A stretch of DNA of 48,224 nt from Bacillota bacterium (lineage in GTDB: Bacteria; Bacillota; Clostridia; Christensenellales; Aristaeellaceae). The first letter of the stretch is position 1. Each line of letters begins with the position of its first letter. A program made the position numbers and the translations under genes. The stretch is from assembly GCA_023413135.1 (NCBI GenBank), contig JAEZQK010000117.1, positions 1 to 48,224 of the forward strand, read 5' to 3'. The notes below the pieces were generated by a model. It did no database searches. It saw nothing but the letters and a program-made list of their open reading frames with translations, and had not been told where the DNA came from. Shown here piece after piece: positions 6,575-15,433 of the stretch.

Positions 6575-8814
6575 TGACGCTGCTTAGAAAAGCCCTGCGA
6601 ACGATGCTTGCGCATAAAGCCCGGTACATCGGCTCCGTGCTTTTGCTCATGATCAGCAGCATGATGTTCGTTATGACGAATACGACATCCGTCAATTTGA
6701 ATCATACCTTTACGGAATTTTCCCGGCAAAACGTATTATCCGACGCGGAGTTTTCCACCGATGTTGAAATTGATGCCGCAGCCCTGGGTGAGCAGTTTTC
6801 CGCAAAGGTGGAGCTTGGCGGCACGGCGGATTGCGAAGTGGCGCCCGGACAAACACTACGGGTATTTAGCATGATGGACACGGTCAATATCCCTGCCGTC
6901 CAGGAGGGTGAATTGCCGGGTGATCTTGAGATCATGCTCGACCGCTTGTTTGCCAAAACAAACGGCTATGAGATCGGCAGTACGGTCACCGTCGCGGGCA
7001 GAGAGTTCACCGTTTCAGGCTATGCGTTTTTGCCTAATTTCATCTATGTCATTAAATCAAAAGAAGCAATGATGAACGACCCCAAAACCTTTGGCGTAGG
7101 CGTTGTGGGCAAGGCGGATTTTAATACCCTGCCGGATCGGAATAAGGTGTATGCCATTCGCTTTGACAACAGGGAAAACATCAAATCCCAGGAAGTGGCC
7201 GTCAAAAATGCGCTGCGTCTTGTGGGTGCCCGTATCACAAACTGGCAGAGTATTGAAAAGAAAGTGAACGTATCCTATGTTCCCATGGAGGTCGGCGTAT
7301 TATCCACGATGAGCGCGGCCGTGCCGATTAGCATGCTTGCACTCACATGCATCCTGCTGGGAATGCTGATGTGGCGGATGGTTAGAAGCGAGTCGGTCAT
7401 CATCGGGACACTTTACGCGCAAGGGTATAGAAGAGGAGAATTGCGCCGCCACTATTTGGCGTTCCCGCTTTTCCTATCCGTGACCGGCTCGGCGATCGGC
7501 TCCCTATTGGGACTATTGCTGGTGGATGGCATGTTCAGCTTTATGCTCACCGCCCTCCCCATGCCGGCTTATGAAACATTGTTTAATCCTTGGCTGATCG
7601 TTTTTGCCGTTCTGATTCCGGTTGTCATTCTTTGCGGCGTCACTTGGGGTGTCATCGGAAAGGTACTGAAGACGCCGCCAGCCATGCTCATGAAGGGCGG
7701 CGAGGCCAAAAACAAAGCGAATTTCATAGAGCGGCATTTGAAGCTTGACCGGCTGAAATTCAGAACCAAATTTCAAATCAGGGAACAGGTCCGCAGCTTA
7801 TCCAGAAGCTTCTTCCTGCTGTTTGGTGTCGTCGTCGCCACAATGCTCATATTGTACGGCCTGACAATGAAAAGCTCCGTCGATTATATGCTCAATGAGG
7901 GCGTCAAGGAAATGTACAACCTGAAGTATGAGTACGTTTTCGCATCGCATAGGACAGGAGCTTTGCCGGCGGGAACCGAACAGTTCGGCGCGGCGTATGT
8001 GAGCCTTGCGGACAATGAGGACGTAAGCTTCTATGTAACCGGTGTTCTGCCCGGCACCGATAGAATCAAGCTGAAAGATACATCCGGGAAAGCCATCAAG
8101 CCGGATCAAAATACCATCACGGCTCCGCTTACGCAAAAGCTCAACTTGAATGTAGGGGACAGTGTGCGGGTGTTCGACACGGAAAACGGGAAGGAACACA
8201 CGTTTGTTATTGAACAAGTGGCCGAGACCTATGCGGGCGAATTCCTGTTCATGCCTCTTGAACGGTTCAACGCTGAATTTGGTCTGCCCACTGATGCATA
8301 TATCGGCATTTGGAGCGATACACCTAAGGCCTTTGCCCAGGGAGAGATCCAGAGTACCAAATCCATTGACGCCATCGTAAAGGGATTCGGCATGCTGATC
8401 GATCAAATGGGGCCCATGATTTACGGCCTGATCGCCGCCGCCTTTCTGCTCGGCCTGATCATCCTGTATATCGTAACCGGCATGGTGGTTGACGAAAGCC
8501 GGACCAGCATCTCGCTCATGAAGGTGTTTGGATACAGAAAAAAAGAAATCGGCAAATTGGTATTGGGCAGCAATACCCTGATCGTTGTGGCGGGGTATCT
8601 GCTGGGCATTCCGGCTTTGCTGGGAACCGTCGGGGCGTTTTATGGGTCTTTGACAGAGAGCCTGCAAATCGTACTGCCGGTTAAACTCAATGCCCTGTAT
8701 ATGCTGCTGGGCTTTGCCGTCGTGATGGTTACGTATGTATTCGCTAGACGGATGTGCAGAAAAAAGGTGGCGCGCATACCAATGAGCGAGGCGCTGAAAG
8801 CGGGAACGGAATAA
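6574..8814 (+). CDS. FtsX-like ABC transporter permease
   Basis: The 746-residue membrane protein has one N-terminal helix (about residues 15-33), a large extracytoplasmic domain of about 200 residues, a group of three helices near 245-375, a second soluble domain, and three more helices at the C-terminus (about 615-735). This is the duplicated FtsX arrangement found in permeases of MacB-type exporters. The ATG at 6574 overlaps the stop of the ATPase gene in TAATG and follows GGAAAGGA; a GTG two codons earlier is possible. The substrate is not evident; no bacitracin- or nisin-type two-component genes adjoin, the unit being controlled by a TetR protein instead. Confidence 0.85.
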   Translation: MTLLRKALRTMLAHKARYIGSVLLLMISSMMFVMTNTTSVNLNHTFTEFSRQNVLSDAEFSTDVEIDAAALGEQFSAKVELGGTADCEVAPGQTLRVFSMMDTVNIPAVQEGELPGDLEIMLDRLFAKTNGYEIGSTVTVAGREFTVSGYAFLPNFIYVIKSKEAMMNDPKTFGVGVVGKADFNTLPDRNKVYAIRFDNRENIKSQEVAVKNALRLVGARITNWQSIEKKVNVSYVPMEVGVLSTMSAAVPISMLALTCILLGMLMWRMVRSESVIIGTLYAQGYRRGELRRHYLAFPLFLSVTGSAIGSLLGLLLVDGMFSFMLTALPMPAYETLFNPWLIVFAVLIPVVILCGVTWGVIGKVLKTPPAMLMKGGEAKNKANFIERHLKLDRLKFRTKFQIREQVRSLSRSFFLLFGVVVATMLILYGLTMKSSVDYMLNEGVKEMYNLKYEYVFASHRTGALPAGTEQFGAAYVSLADNEDVSFYVTGVLPGTDRIKLKDTSGKAIKPDQNTITAPLTQKLNLNVGDSVRVFDTENGKEHTFVIEQVAETYAGEFLFMPLERFNAEFGLPTDAYIGIWSDTPKAFAQGEIQSTKSIDAIVKGFGMLIDQMGPMIYGLIAAAFLLGLIILYIVTGMVVDESRTSISLMKVFGYRKKEIGKLVLGSNTLIVVAGYLLGIPALLGTVGAFYGSLTESLQIVLPVKLNALYMLLGFAVVMVTYVFARRMCRKKVARIPMSEALKAGTE

Positions 8815-8825
8815 TCATGAAGAAA

Positions 8826-8867
8826 TGCACCCCTTCGCCTTTCATATAAGAGGCATGAAGGGGTGCA
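8826..8867. terminator. Hairpin between convergent transporter genes
   Basis: A perfect 11-base-pair outer stem (TGCACCCCTTC and complement) with an inner GCCT/AGGC stem lies between the convergent permease gene and the exporter gene at 8895. The T tail is short on both strands. It may end transcription in both directions. Confidence 0.6.
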
Positions 8868-8894
8868 CTCTTGTTATATCAGCCCCTCACTTTA

Positions 8895-10658
8895 TCAGGA
8901 AATCCGCCAGTTCCGGTCTTCCAGCCGTTTATACCTGGCATACCAGCCTTCCCTCTGGTTAAGCGCCTGCGGGCTGCCGCTTTCCATGATACGGCCCCGT
9001 TCCATGATGTGCACCGTGTCGGCGTCAATGATGCCGGAGAGCCTGTGGCTGATGGTGATGATCGTCTTACTGCTGCTGATTAAGCGTATGGCACTAAGTA
9101 CCTGCCGTTCCGTTACCGCATCCAGACCGGATGTCAGCTCGTCCAGCAGCAGCAGGGGCGGATCGGTGACGATGGCCCTTGCCAGCGAAAGCAATTGCGT
9201 CTGGCCGAAGGAAAGCTTCTGTGCTCCCTCACCGATCACCGTATCCATCCCATCCGGCAGCTGCCCTATCACATCATATAATCCGACCGTTTTCAAAGCC
9301 TTCTCCACTTGCTCTTTTGTGATGGAATCGTCCCTTAAAGTCACGTTTTCATAGATCGTCCCGTCAAACAGCACGACCGTCTGCGGGACGATGCCAACCA
9401 GCCTTCGCCGCTTAGATGGAGGGAGCAGGTAGGGATCAGCCCCTCCGATTAAAATCCTGCCGCTCCCGGACTTGTAAAGTCCGGCCACAAGATTCATCAG
9501 CGTGGTTTTGCCCGACCCGGTTCTGCCGGCAATGGCAGCCTTGGTTCCGGCCGGTACCGTCAAGGATGCGCCGCTTAATACATCCTTGCCCTTTATATAA
9601 GCAAAATGCACCTCTTCGATACGTACCGTTACGTCATCTACATGGTTCAGGGCTGATTCATCCAACTTCTTCGCTGTTTCAATTTCCAGGTTAAAATATG
9701 CCTTCATCCTGTTCAGACCAGCCATGGCTTGTTGAATGGTCTGGATTTCTGTAGAAACCGCCTCAATGGGATCAAACAGGCGGATAAAAAGGTCTGCCGC
9801 GGCTGCCAATGTGCCAAGGGACAGCCCCAGGGCAATAGACGTTGTGTTGTTGGACGCGCCAATGAATATAGCCAAGGCAATCACCGCAGCACGCAGCGTT
9901 TGCATGATGCAAGGGAACCATGCATCATAGATGCTGTTGGCATTCATCGCGACGCGGTGGTTTTCCAGCAAAGGTTCGAAACGCCCGGCAAAGAGCCGTT
10001 CCTTTCCGAAAATCTTGATGACCTTCATGCCGGAATAAATCTCCTGTATGCCTGTGTTGATGTCCGATACACGATTGCGGACAACAAGCTGCTTTTGATA
10101 GATGTTTTTTCTGAAATAGTCGGCCAGGAAATATATGATAGGAAGGGCGCCCAGTGCGATATACCCGAGTGTCGCAGTGAATGAAAACAGTGCGGCAATC
10201 AAGCCGATGATTTTAAGCAAATCGGCCGCCGCGCTGATAATCCCCGAGGTAAAGAGCGTATTGACGGCATCCATGTCCGCCGTGAATCTGGATATGGTCT
10301 CCCCTGAGGGTACTGTGAGATAATATGACATGGGCAGGGACTGAAGCCTGTTAAGCATTTGTGACCTTATATGCAGCAGCATCTTCTGGCCGAAGACCAT
10401 GGCTCCGTATTCCCGAACAAGGTCACTAAGCCCTAGCAGCAGCGCGGCCCCCAAATATAGGAACGCATATTGCCACAAGCCCTGCCCGCCCGATTGAAAA
10501 GGCCCGTCCACAATCCGTTTCAATACCAAAGACGGCCATGCGCTTAACACCGCACCTAAAGCCACAGCAAGCAGCAGCATGATAGCATAGGGGTAATATC
10601 TTTTCGTTGTATGGACAAGCGCCTTTTTCATGAAGCTGTTTTCGTTTTTCTTACCCAT
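8895..10658 (-). CDS. ABC exporter half-transporter (permease-ATPase fusion), subunit B
   Basis: This 587-residue half-transporter has an N-terminal six-helix membrane domain (to about residue 310) and a C-terminal ATPase. Walker A is GRTGSGKTT and Walker B LLLLDELTSGLD with the catalytic glutamate, but the signature motif is LSFGQ instead of LSGGQ. The partner gene upstream has the opposite defect, so the two should form a heterodimer of the BmrCD/TM287-288 kind with one impaired ATP site. The start at 10658 follows GGAGGGG and overlaps the stop of the upstream gene by eight bases, showing tight coupling. Drug or lipid export is the likely role; the substrate is unknown. Confidence 0.88.
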   Translation of the reverse strand: MGKKNENSFMKKALVHTTKRYYPYAIMLLLAVALGAVLSAWPSLVLKRIVDGPFQSGGQGLWQYAFLYLGAALLLGLSDLVREYGAMVFGQKMLLHIRSQMLNRLQSLPMSYYLTVPSGETISRFTADMDAVNTLFTSGIISAAADLLKIIGLIAALFSFTATLGYIALGALPIIYFLADYFRKNIYQKQLVVRNRVSDINTGIQEIYSGMKVIKIFGKERLFAGRFEPLLENHRVAMNANSIYDAWFPCIMQTLRAAVIALAIFIGASNNTTSIALGLSLGTLAAAADLFIRLFDPIEAVSTEIQTIQQAMAGLNRMKAYFNLEIETAKKLDESALNHVDDVTVRIEEVHFAYIKGKDVLSGASLTVPAGTKAAIAGRTGSGKTTLMNLVAGLYKSGSGRILIGGADPYLLPPSKRRRLVGIVPQTVVLFDGTIYENVTLRDDSITKEQVEKALKTVGLYDVIGQLPDGMDTVIGEGAQKLSFGQTQLLSLARAIVTDPPLLLLDELTSGLDAVTERQVLSAIRLISSSKTIITISHRLSGIIDADTVHIMERGRIMESGSPQALNQREGWYARYKRLEDRNWRIS

Positions 10659-12387
10659 TTGCATTCCCCTCCATGAACACCTGGGCACTGTAGATATCCT
10701 TGTACAGCCCATCCTCTTTCATAAGCGAATCATGGGTACCATGCGCAATGATCTTCCCCTTGTCCAAAACCAATATGTCATCGGCATTTTGGAACGCTGT
10801 CAGGCGGTGGGTAAAGAGCAGCACGATCCGGTCTTTATAATCCTGCTTCAAACGCTCAATAATCACAGCCTCCGTGGCGATGTCCACGGCGGAAAACGGA
10901 TCATCCAGAAGCAGCACAGGGGCGCCGGAATAAATGGCCCTCGCCATTGCGATGCGCTGCCTTTGCCCACCGGATACCCTCATGCCCTTTTCCCCAACCA
11001 AAGTATCAAGCCCATCATCGAACCGTGCAATATCCTCCGTAAGTGCCGAGGCCGTAAGCGCCCGATCCAGCGCTTCATCCTCCTCATCGGAAAAGCAAAT
11101 ATTATCCCGGACGGACATGGAAAACAGGAACTGCTCGTGGCCTGCATAGGATATCAATCCGTTTCTTTCTCCGGCTTGAAGGCCGCTTAATTCCGTGCCG
11201 TCCAGCGCGATGCTTCCCTTGTATGGATATAAACCTGTCAGCGCGTGGGCGAGCGATGTCTTGCCGGAGCCTACGGCCCCCGTAATGCCGATGATCTGCC
11301 CTTTCTTTGCCGTAAAACTGATGTTGTGAAGAATATCACCGCCGCCAAATCCGAAGCTCAAGTTCTTCACACGAAGCTCCCGGCAATCCATCTTTTCATC
11401 ATTCTCCTGAGAAGGCAAATCAGAAAACACAATCAACTTCTCCTTGATTCTGCTCCACGCGGCTCTCGCACCATGCCAGCGGTTGAATACGCGGGCAGCC
11501 ACCCGGGTCCGTCCGGAAAGGGCGATAAACATTACCAGGAATGCGTTGAACGATCCAATCGTCCAATGGCCGTTCACGACCATATTGCCGCCCATTGCAA
11601 TCACCACAACGATGCCAAGCCCGGCAATCAGTGAATATACGGGCAAGAGGGCTTGTTGCAGCAGCATTTCCTTTATATTTAAGTCCGCCTGCTTTTCAAA
11701 CGACGCCCGGATCCCCTCCGCTTCGGAAGATTCCCGGCCAAACAGCCGCAACACCGCTGCCGCATCCAGATACCGCGCAAGGCCGCCGCTCACCGCGGAG
11801 GCTGCCTTTCTTGCTGCCATGGAGTACTTATACAGAACATGCCGCATATTCTGCGCAAGCAGGATGGTCAAAGGCACCATGATGGAAGCGATCAATGTAA
11901 TCTTCCAATCCCTGAACATCAATGCAACAAAGTAGGAGATCATCAGAAGCCATGTATCCCAGCCCTCATTGAGCGTGGTCATCACGGTATCCACGACCAG
12001 GGTGATGTCTCCGACCGTTCGGGACATTAAGTCGCCTACGGTTTCCTTTTCCAATTCGGGAAGCGGTCTTAATAGCATCCGTTCCATAAAAGTTTGCCGA
12101 AGGTCGCAGGCCACCCGGTTGAACTGATCGCGCATGAACCAGCGCTTGACAAAGCGGGCAAGCTGGAAGAATGCCGTTACTCCTACGAAATAGACCGCGG
12201 AAAGCATGACTTGGCGCCCGGTACCGCCGCCCGCCGCATCGATCAGGTTCCCCAGCAAAATGGGGCCCAGAACGATGACTGTGTTATAGATGATGCCGCC
12301 GATAGACGAGACAATGAATTGCGGCATGTATTTAAAAAGATACCGGGGCAGCGTCTCCTTGCCCTTGGGAGGGCCAAAGAGCCTCAT
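10651..12387 (-). CDS. ABC exporter half-transporter (permease-ATPase fusion), subunit A
   Basis: The 578-residue protein has six membrane helices in the first 310 residues and a C-terminal ATPase domain with Walker A GAVGSGKTS, an intact signature VSGGQRQRIAMARA and Walker B VLLLDDPFSAVD. The residue after the Walker B aspartate is D where the catalytic glutamate is expected, which marks the degenerate subunit of a heterodimeric exporter. Its ATG overlaps the TGA of the PadR gene upstream in ATGA, and its stop overlaps the start of subunit B. All three therefore form one regulator-exporter operon. Confidence 0.88.
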   Translation of the reverse strand: MRLFGPPKGKETLPRYLFKYMPQFIVSSIGGIIYNTVIVLGPILLGNLIDAAGGGTGRQVMLSAVYFVGVTAFFQLARFVKRWFMRDQFNRVACDLRQTFMERMLLRPLPELEKETVGDLMSRTVGDITLVVDTVMTTLNEGWDTWLLMISYFVALMFRDWKITLIASIMVPLTILLAQNMRHVLYKYSMAARKAASAVSGGLARYLDAAAVLRLFGRESSEAEGIRASFEKQADLNIKEMLLQQALLPVYSLIAGLGIVVVIAMGGNMVVNGHWTIGSFNAFLVMFIALSGRTRVAARVFNRWHGARAAWSRIKEKLIVFSDLPSQENDEKMDCRELRVKNLSFGFGGGDILHNISFTAKKGQIIGITGAVGSGKTSLAHALTGLYPYKGSIALDGTELSGLQAGERNGLISYAGHEQFLFSMSVRDNICFSDEEDEALDRALTASALTEDIARFDDGLDTLVGEKGMRVSGGQRQRIAMARAIYSGAPVLLLDDPFSAVDIATEAVIIERLKQDYKDRIVLLFTHRLTAFQNADDILVLDKGKIIAHGTHDSLMKEDGLYKDIYSAQVFMEGNANG

Positions 12388-12710
12388 AATCCCTCTCCTG
12401 TTCCGGCCTTGATCTCCTTGAAAAGCTCGTTGGCTTTGCTTCCCGCATCGGCAAGAACGGACACTCCCGATTCGGTGATGGCGTAATATTTGCGGATTTT
12501 GCCTTCAACATTGCGCTGCTCACACTGCAAAAGCCCGTCTTCTTCCATGCTGTGGAGGATGGGGTAAAGTGTTCCGGCACTCATGGCATAGCCGTGATGC
12601 TTCAGTTCATCAATCATCCATGAGCCGTAGAAGGGTTCCTTTTGCGCGTGATGCAGGACATGGATACTGATGAAACCGAGGAACAGCTTCCTTAAGATTC
12701 GGCTTTCCAA
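12384..12710 (-). CDS. PadR family transcriptional regulator
   Basis: This 108-residue protein is a short PadR regulator: a winged helix with HAQKEPFYGSWMIDELK at the start and the typical GTLYPILHSMEEDGLL, then a short dimerisation helix. A TTG start at 12710 is assigned from GGAGGGG eight bases upstream. PadR proteins of this kind repress neighbouring multidrug exporters and respond directly to their substrates (LmrR is the model). The gene is coupled to the exporter pair downstream by an ATGA overlap, and three TATCG repeats lie between its promoter and start. Confidence 0.87.
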   Translation of the reverse strand: MESRILRKLFLGFISIHVLHHAQKEPFYGSWMIDELKHHGYAMSAGTLYPILHSMEEDGLLQCEQRNVEGKIRKYYAITESGVSVLADAGSKANELFKEIKAGTGEGL

Positions 12711-12728
12711 TAGTATCGCCCCTCCTTT

Positions 12729-12769
12729 TATCGAATGCCAATATCGGTTTTCAATATCGATTTGCGATA
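12729..12769. promoter_or_regulatory. 13-base iterated TATCG repeats (PadR operator candidate)
   Basis: TATCG occurs at 12729, 12742 and 12755, exactly 13 bases apart, with similar sequence after each copy (TATCGAATGCCAA, TATCGGTTTTCAA), and an inverted CGATA ends the array at 12765-12769. The array lies just downstream of the predicted promoter of the PadR-exporter operon. Confidence 0.6.
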
Positions 12770-12798
12770 ATTATATGCTACATTCATTATCTTGTCAA
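12770..12798 (-). promoter_or_regulatory. Promoter of PadR-exporter operon
   Basis: On the minus strand a perfect TTGACA (12793-12798) and a perfect TATAAT (12770-12775) are separated by 17 bases. A promoter this strong needs tight repression, which fits the TATCG repeats directly downstream. Confidence 0.8.
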
Positions 12799-12818
12799 AC
12801 GATAATGGAAACTAAACG

Positions 12819-12859
12819 AAATACCAAGAGCCGCCGGATGAGGGCAGTTCTTGGTATTT
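12819..12859 (-). terminator. Hairpin after first DrrAB-like unit
   Basis: A perfect 11-base-pair stem (AAATACCAAGA and complement) with a 19-base loop lies 50 bases beyond the stop of the permease gene. The minus-strand sequence after it is T-rich (TTCGTTTAGTTT). It probably ends the transporter transcript and insulates the promoter of the next operon. Confidence 0.6.
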
Positions 12860-12907
12860 GCATGCTGATTTTCAACTTGGTCTAGCCGATGCCTGCAATC
12901 GTAAGCT

Positions 12908-13678
12908 TTATGATGCTCTGCGCCTGTACGCCCTCATCGCAAAGATATATGCCACGACCGTAATTCCGATACACCACGCAAGGGCGACCCATATATCATT
13001 GCCTACAGGCTGCTCCGCGAGCAAAGCCCGAATCGCATTGACGATGGAAGTAACGGGCTGATTTTCGGCAAAGGCTCGTACGACTGATGGCATTGTCTCG
13101 GTCGGCACAAAGGCCGAGCTGATAAACGGCAAGAAGAGAAGCGGATAGGAAAACGCGCCCGCGCCGTCCACTGATTTTGCAGATAGTCCGGCAATCGCCG
13201 CAATCCAAGTCAAGGCCAGCGTAAACAGCGCGAGGATACCTGCTACGGCGAGCCATGACAGTACCCCGGCCGACGAGCGGAAGCCCATAATGAGCGCTAC
13301 GAGAATGATTACGACGACAGAAATGGCATTGGATACCAGCGAGGTCAGCACATGTCCCCATAGCGCGGCGGAACGAGCAATCGGCATGGAGTGAAACCGC
13401 TCAAATATACCCCGTTTCATATCCAAAAACAAGCGGAGAGCCGTATAGGCGATGCCGCTTGCAATCGCCATCAGCAGTATGCCGGGCAGCAGGTAATTCA
13501 CATAGCTGTCCGTACCGGTTTGGATCGCGCCGCCGAGCACATAAACGAACAGCAGCATGAATGCAATGGGCATGATGGTTACTGTGATGATGGTGTCAAG
13601 GCTTCGGAAAATATGACGCATGGAACGCCCCAGCATGACGCCCATATCGTTGAAATAATGCTTCTTTACCATTTCCAT
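12908..13678 (-). CDS. ABC-2 type permease, DrrB-like (copy 1)
   Basis: The 256-residue protein is an ABC-2 membrane subunit with about six helices, related to DrrB of daunorubicin export and other antibiotic or drug efflux systems. Helices lie near residues 25-45, 60-80, 105-135, 140-165, 170-190 and 230-250. The start follows GGAGG and lies directly against the stop of its ATPase gene. A second copy at 15536 and a remnant at 18364 are closely related; copies 1 and 2 share an identical run of more than 40 residues near the C-terminus, while their N-terminal halves differ more. Confidence 0.87.
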   Translation of the reverse strand: MEMVKKHYFNDMGVMLGRSMRHIFRSLDTIITVTIMPIAFMLLFVYVLGGAIQTGTDSYVNYLLPGILLMAIASGIAYTALRLFLDMKRGIFERFHSMPIARSAALWGHVLTSLVSNAISVVVIILVALIMGFRSSAGVLSWLAVAGILALFTLALTWIAAIAGLSAKSVDGAGAFSYPLLFLPFISSAFVPTETMPSVVRAFAENQPVTSIVNAIRALLAEQPVGNDIWVALAWCIGITVVAYIFAMRAYRRRAS

Positions 13679-14440
13679 TTATTTTGCCTCCTTCTTGCTA
13701 ATGATTGCGAGGAATATCTCCTCCAAGCTCGGCTGTTTTTCCACATACTCCACCTTTGCGGGCGGGAACAGTTTTTTCAGGTCCTCAAGCGTGCCGCTTA
13801 CTATAATTTTTCCTTCATGCAAAATGGCGATCCGGTCGGCGAGCTGCTCGGCTTCCTCCAAATACTGCGTGGTCAGGAATACCGTCGTGCCATGATTAGC
13901 AAGCTCTTTGACCGTCTTCCAAACCTCGATGCGTCCTTCGGGGTCAAGCCCAGTGGTCGGCTCATCCAGAAAGATAAGCTGCGGTTTCCCTACCAGGCTC
14001 ATGGCGATATCGAGCCTGCGGCGCATACCGCCCGAATAGGTGGAAACCCTGCGGCCGGCAGCATCGGTCAAGCCGAAGCGCTTCAGCAGATCATCCGCGA
14101 CCTGACGCGGATTGTTAAGGTGCCTCAGCTTGGCGATCAAGATGAGATTTTCCTGCCCGGTCAAGATCTCGTCCACGGCGGCGAATTGCCCGGTCAGGCT
14201 GATGGACTGCCGAACATAGTCGGGCTTTGAAACTACATCGAATCCGTTTACGGTGGCGGTTCCCCCATCCTGTTTCAGCAGCGTGGTGAGGATTCTGACA
14301 ATCGTCGTCTTGCCCGCGCCATTGGAGCCGAGCAGGGCGAAAATACTTCCCCTATCCACCTCAAAATCTACACCCTTTAGGACATGAAGCTGTTTATAGG
14401 ACTTTTGAAGTCCTCTTACATGAATTGCTTTGTTTTGCAT
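13679..14440 (-). CDS. ABC ATPase, DrrA-like (copy 1)
   Basis: This 253-residue ATPase has Walker A GSNGAGKTT (residues 38-46), signature YSGGMRRRLDIAMS and Walker B LIFLDEPTTGLD, with a short C-terminal tail. These are features of the DrrA/CcmA-like ATPases that pair with ABC-2 permeases for drug or lipid export. GGAGGGG precedes the start by five bases. The permease follows without a gap. Two TACC-N-CCG-GGTA palindromes upstream match a third one in front of the neighbouring TetR gene, so the TetR protein is the likely repressor of this pair. Confidence 0.9.
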   Translation of the reverse strand: MQNKAIHVRGLQKSYKQLHVLKGVDFEVDRGSIFALLGSNGAGKTTIVRILTTLLKQDGGTATVNGFDVVSKPDYVRQSISLTGQFAAVDEILTGQENLILIAKLRHLNNPRQVADDLLKRFGLTDAAGRRVSTYSGGMRRRLDIAMSLVGKPQLIFLDEPTTGLDPEGRIEVWKTVKELANHGTTVFLTTQYLEEAEQLADRIAILHEGKIIVSGTLEDLKKLFPPAKVEYVEKQPSLEEIFLAIISKKEAK

Positions 14441-14475
14441 GCTTTCCCCTCCATTTTGATTTGTTGCTAGCTTTA

Positions 14476-14492
14476 ATACCGACCGAAGGTAT
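14476..14492. promoter_or_regulatory. TetR operator candidate O1
   Basis: ATACCGACCGAAGGTAT, an ATACC/GGTAT inverted repeat around a CCG core, lies 36 bases upstream of the DrrA-like start. It is related to the sites at 14553 and 15303. Confidence 0.65.
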
Positions 14493-14552
14493 GTTTAACA
14501 TCAAAAAAATAATTCTACCATTCAGATATCGAATTTGCCATTTTGAATTCAC

Positions 14553-14571
14553 CATACCAACCGACGGTATG
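14553..14571. promoter_or_regulatory. TetR operator candidate O2
   Basis: CATACCAACCGACGGTATG has perfect CATACC/GGTATG arms. It shares CATACCAACCGA with the minus-strand reading of the site at 15303-15321, next to the TetR gene. Confidence 0.7.
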
Positions 14572-14589
14572 TAATACTCCTAAAATAAT

Positions 14590-14604
14590 CTGCCTTTAAG
14601 GCAG
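14590..14604. terminator. Terminator between TetR gene and DrrAB unit
   Basis: CTGCCTT/AAGGCAG forms a 7-base-pair stem 29 bases beyond the TetR stop, followed on the minus strand by ATTATTTT. The other strand is also T-rich after it. Confidence 0.65.
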
Positions 14605-14632
14605 TTTATTTTTGAGTCGTTGCTTACAGCAA

Positions 14633-15286
14633 TTATGCCTTTTCATTATATACACGGAAAATCTGTCCGAATCGTTCGATCATTTGGTCATCGATCAGGT
14701 CAAGCCCCAATCCGAGCAACACTTGCTGAGAGAATCTGCATTTGCGCAACGCGTTTTCGGTTGTATCGCTGAACACAAGAGGGCTCAGCCACAGGTTGCC
14801 CATCAGCATTAAGATTTCGCTGAGCTCCTTGGGGTAGTCGGTTTGTATCGAACCGTCTGCCACCCCCTGTTCAATAATGGGCTGTATATACATTGGGACA
14901 GATTCTTCGGTAATGTTGCGCATCTGGAACGCCAGAAACCTTGGGTTATCCATAAGTTTGGGGACGGTGGACAACATCTCAAGCTGCGAAGGAGCGTTTA
15001 GGGAAACCCGTAAAACTTTGCGAAGCTTCTCAAGACCGTTAAGTGACTTGTCGTCCCGGATCGAAGCGAACACTTCGCCAACGCCTTGACTCGAGCGTCC
15101 GATCACTGCCTGCAGAATTTCTTCCTTTGATTTGAAGTGGTGGTAGATTGCCCCTTTAGACAGACCGCCGAGCCCGTTAACAATATCTTGAATTGAGGTA
15201 TGCTCATAGCCTTTCTCCAAGAACAGGTTGAGTGAAACGGTTAATATTTGATTGATCGTTTCTTCAGGGTATTTATTTCGTGCCAT
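14633..15286 (-). CDS. TetR family transcriptional regulator
   Basis: The protein of about 217 residues has a TetR helix-turn-helix at residues 5-50 (INQILTVSLNLFLEKGYEHT through SKGAIYHHFKSKEEIL) and a ligand-binding helical domain. The ATG at 15286 lies five bases after GGGGGAG; a second ATG at 15289 is possible, while the GTG at 15292 is inside the ribosome binding site. One operator-like palindrome lies over its own start of transcription and two lie in front of the DrrAB-like genes downstream, so it probably represses itself and that pair. The inducer is unknown. Confidence 0.87.
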   Translation of the reverse strand: MARNKYPEETINQILTVSLNLFLEKGYEHTSIQDIVNGLGGLSKGAIYHHFKSKEEILQAVIGRSSQGVGEVFASIRDDKSLNGLEKLRKVLRVSLNAPSQLEMLSTVPKLMDNPRFLAFQMRNITEESVPMYIQPIIEQGVADGSIQTDYPKELSEILMLMGNLWLSPLVFSDTTENALRKCRFSQQVLLGLGLDLIDDQMIERFGQIFRVYNEKA

Positions 15287-15302
15287 CATCACTCCCCCCT
15301 AT

Positions 15303-15321
15303 CATACATTCGGTTGGTATG
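15303..15321. promoter_or_regulatory. TetR operator candidate O3
   Basis: Read on the minus strand this is CATACCAACCGAATGTATG, nearly the same as O2 at 14553. It lies between the -10 box and the ribosome binding site of the TetR gene. Confidence 0.68.
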
Positions 15322-15326
15322 TAATC

Positions 15327-15355
15327 AATATACAGAATCATATTGAAACTGTCAA
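15327..15355 (-). promoter_or_regulatory. Promoter of TetR gene
   Basis: TTGACA (15350-15355) and TATATT (15327-15332) are 17 bases apart on the minus strand, directly upstream of operator O3. Confidence 0.7.
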
Positions 15356-15433
15356 GCCCATAATTATTGTAATTATATTTACTACTATCGTATGCTTTTG
15401 CTGGATAATCAAGGTGAAAATGGAGCAAAAATC

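Noticed and set aside
13391..14230. Long plus-strand frame (279 codons) opposite the DrrAB-like genes, with a parallel at 15977-16711
   Set aside because: Both are antisense to clear ABC genes; their mutual similarity comes only from the similarity of the paralogous genes on the other strand.
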